Below are positions 62,300 through 64,000 of a DNA stretch of 64,000 bases, in pieces. Under the pieces are notes generated by a model. It saw only the letters and a list, made by a program, of their open reading frames with translations, had not been told where the DNA came from and ran no database searches. Position numbers and translations under genes: made by a program. Numbering within the stretch: the stretch's first letter is position 1; every line of letters begins with the position of its first letter. The stretch spans positions 25,687,579-25,751,578 of the forward strand of contig NC_053114.1 of NCBI RefSeq assembly GCF_010015445.1. The letters are read 5' to 3'. The stretch is from Perca fluviatilis. Its lineage: Eukaryota; Chordata; Actinopteri; Perciformes; Percidae.

Positions 62300-64000
62300 A
62301 TATTATGTTAATATGTTACATTGACTCTTGCACTATATTCTATTATATTGATACAGACAAACACATATTAGTCTAGTGTGCTGTTTACATTGACCCGTTG
62401 ACTCTGCTGCTATTAATTACACCAGTTTCACTTTTTTAGCACCACTCCCTTTATCATGTCATTTTGTCTCCAAATAGTATTTTTTTTTTTACCTCTTATT
62501 TATTTGTGTTACTTTCTATACGTATCTGTATTTATTTCTGTTGTTTGTTGTACTGCTGCAACAACCAAATACATGATATCAGCAAAAACGTGAAATGTCT
62601 AAAATTACATATGAAATTTCACATTTTTCAATTTGACATGTTTTATGAAGTGATAGAATCACATACAAACATGTAGTTTTCAAAACATTTTACCTGTGAA
62701 ATATATTGAGAATATCTATGTGAATTTCACATGTGTTTTTGTTGCAACAAACAGACAAACACAAACAGGACACATAACCTCCTTAGACGCAAGCAACTAA
62801 CTATAATAACAAAAGACACTTAACCATCCAGTTTGCCTGGTCAACTGGGGCACCAATGTGGGAGAACAAAACCGTTATCTTAGTGCTTTTGATCATAATA
62901 ACAGAAAAATAGTTTGGGGAAATTTGCATCTTAATTAATAATAATGTATCAATGTATTCATATGGTGCTTTTAAATAAACATGGAAACATGATGGAGGCA
63001 GCGATTGGAAAGACAAATCCATCCAAATGTCATGACAAATATTCACACCATCTAAAGACAACATCACTGCACTGTTGAATGAATGAGCTGCCACAGTGCT
63101 ACAGTGGTATACAAATAGTGTGCATTAAATTACCTTGAATGATGGACTGACCAGGGGCATTCATGTTTGTTTGCTTAACCGACACTTCTGTTTTATGTAG
63201 TGTCAAGTTGGTTATATACTGTATAGTGAAGCAAGATTACTTGATCCTTAGACATTATGTGAATTAACGAAATAAATTGAACAATGTGATTTGCTGTCAT
63301 GGCTTCTGTCTTCTGTCATTTTCCCTCTCTTCTTAATCACATCTTTAGGTCATTCCTTACCGCTCAGTTCAGGGATAAAATATTTCCTACAGGACATAAA
63401 GGCAGCAGCTGACTTCACAAATCTGGCAAAATTCAAACAGGACAGAGAAGGGGAGTGTTCAAGCAGGCCTTCATTCAGATTGGGTATGGAGAAACTTTGT
63501 GAAGTTATAAATTCCAGCCTAAACAGACTGTGGTCTGCAACTGGGTATTGTTGTAAAAAACAGATACATTTCCTTTATTATGTATTTACCTCTTAATAGA
63601 TCCATCTCATCAGCACAGTGATATATCTATTACGTACCAGGCTAATTTTAAAGTCTATTAAATCTATATTCTTTAAACAAACTATGTTCACAGACCTGCT
63701 CTATGTATAAATAAAAAAGATTGAGATGGCCAGATTTACAAGTGCGAGTTCCACACTTATAGACAGAAAACCCAGTCGAAAACACGTCTGTGGTCCTGTC
63801 TGAACAAGTCATCCATTAGAAGCCACTGTTTTGACACCAATCCTTCAAAAGAAAAGGATCTATGAAGATGAACGACTGCCCCTCCAAGAACATCCATCAA
63901 CAACTTTTAACACCTGTCTGTGCACGTTTAGCAGAGAGAGGAACACAGCTAGGTGTATGATTTAAATGTTCTATACAGGGTTGTATTTCAATGCATTTTT
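62300..64000. other. Upstream flank, no gene recognised
   Basis: AT-rich sequence upstream of tead1. The open frames (up to 101 codons) have no recognisable domain or conserved motif. Confidence 0.4.

Overview
The window is nuclear DNA of a ray-finned (teleost) fish. The introns are large, AT-rich and full of short DNA transposons, tRNA-derived SINEs and CA/TG microsatellites of the kind common in spiny-rayed fishes. There are no operons or closely packed genes.

The one protein-coding gene I can support is tead1, a TEA-domain transcription factor of the Hippo/YAP pathway, on the minus strand across nearly the whole window. Reading in the gene's direction: a CpG-rich segment with M-CAT motifs (about 61310-61500), a TATA-like box (60859-60866), a probable 5' exon ending at a consensus donor (60576), a 20.7-kb intron, the first coding exon (39614-39815, which starts at an ATT codon), a 24.1-kb intron, a TEA-domain exon (15440-15504), two tandem alternative helix-3 exons (13564-13626 and 13411-13473), a 12-nt microexon coding VTSM (9581-9592), then linker and YAP-binding-domain exons down to the stop codon at 1480-1482, and 3' UTR running off the left edge. 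All splice phases join, giving 424 residues (428 with VTSM); human TEAD1 has 426. I cannot tell whether it is the tead1a or tead1b copy.

The rest is mostly intron with transposon relics. Many hAT-like elements keep terminal inverted repeats, several with perfect 8-bp target duplications (10776-11803, 33465-34627, 42120-42476, 57561-58531). There are TTAA-flanked MITEs, a Harbinger-like relic with part of a transposase frame, a LINE reverse-transcriptase tail, and six SINEs. Insertions are nested three deep at about 10.07-12.04 kb and 40.8-42.04 kb.

The observations most worth a second look concern tead1: the ATT start with no upstream in-frame ATG, the duplicated DNA-recognition-helix exon, the VTSM microexon, a 9-nt tandem acceptor, and a 45-codon open frame in the 5' exon that can splice in frame to the TEAD1 reading frame. 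I found no novel multi-gene system, CRISPR array or canonical RNA gene.
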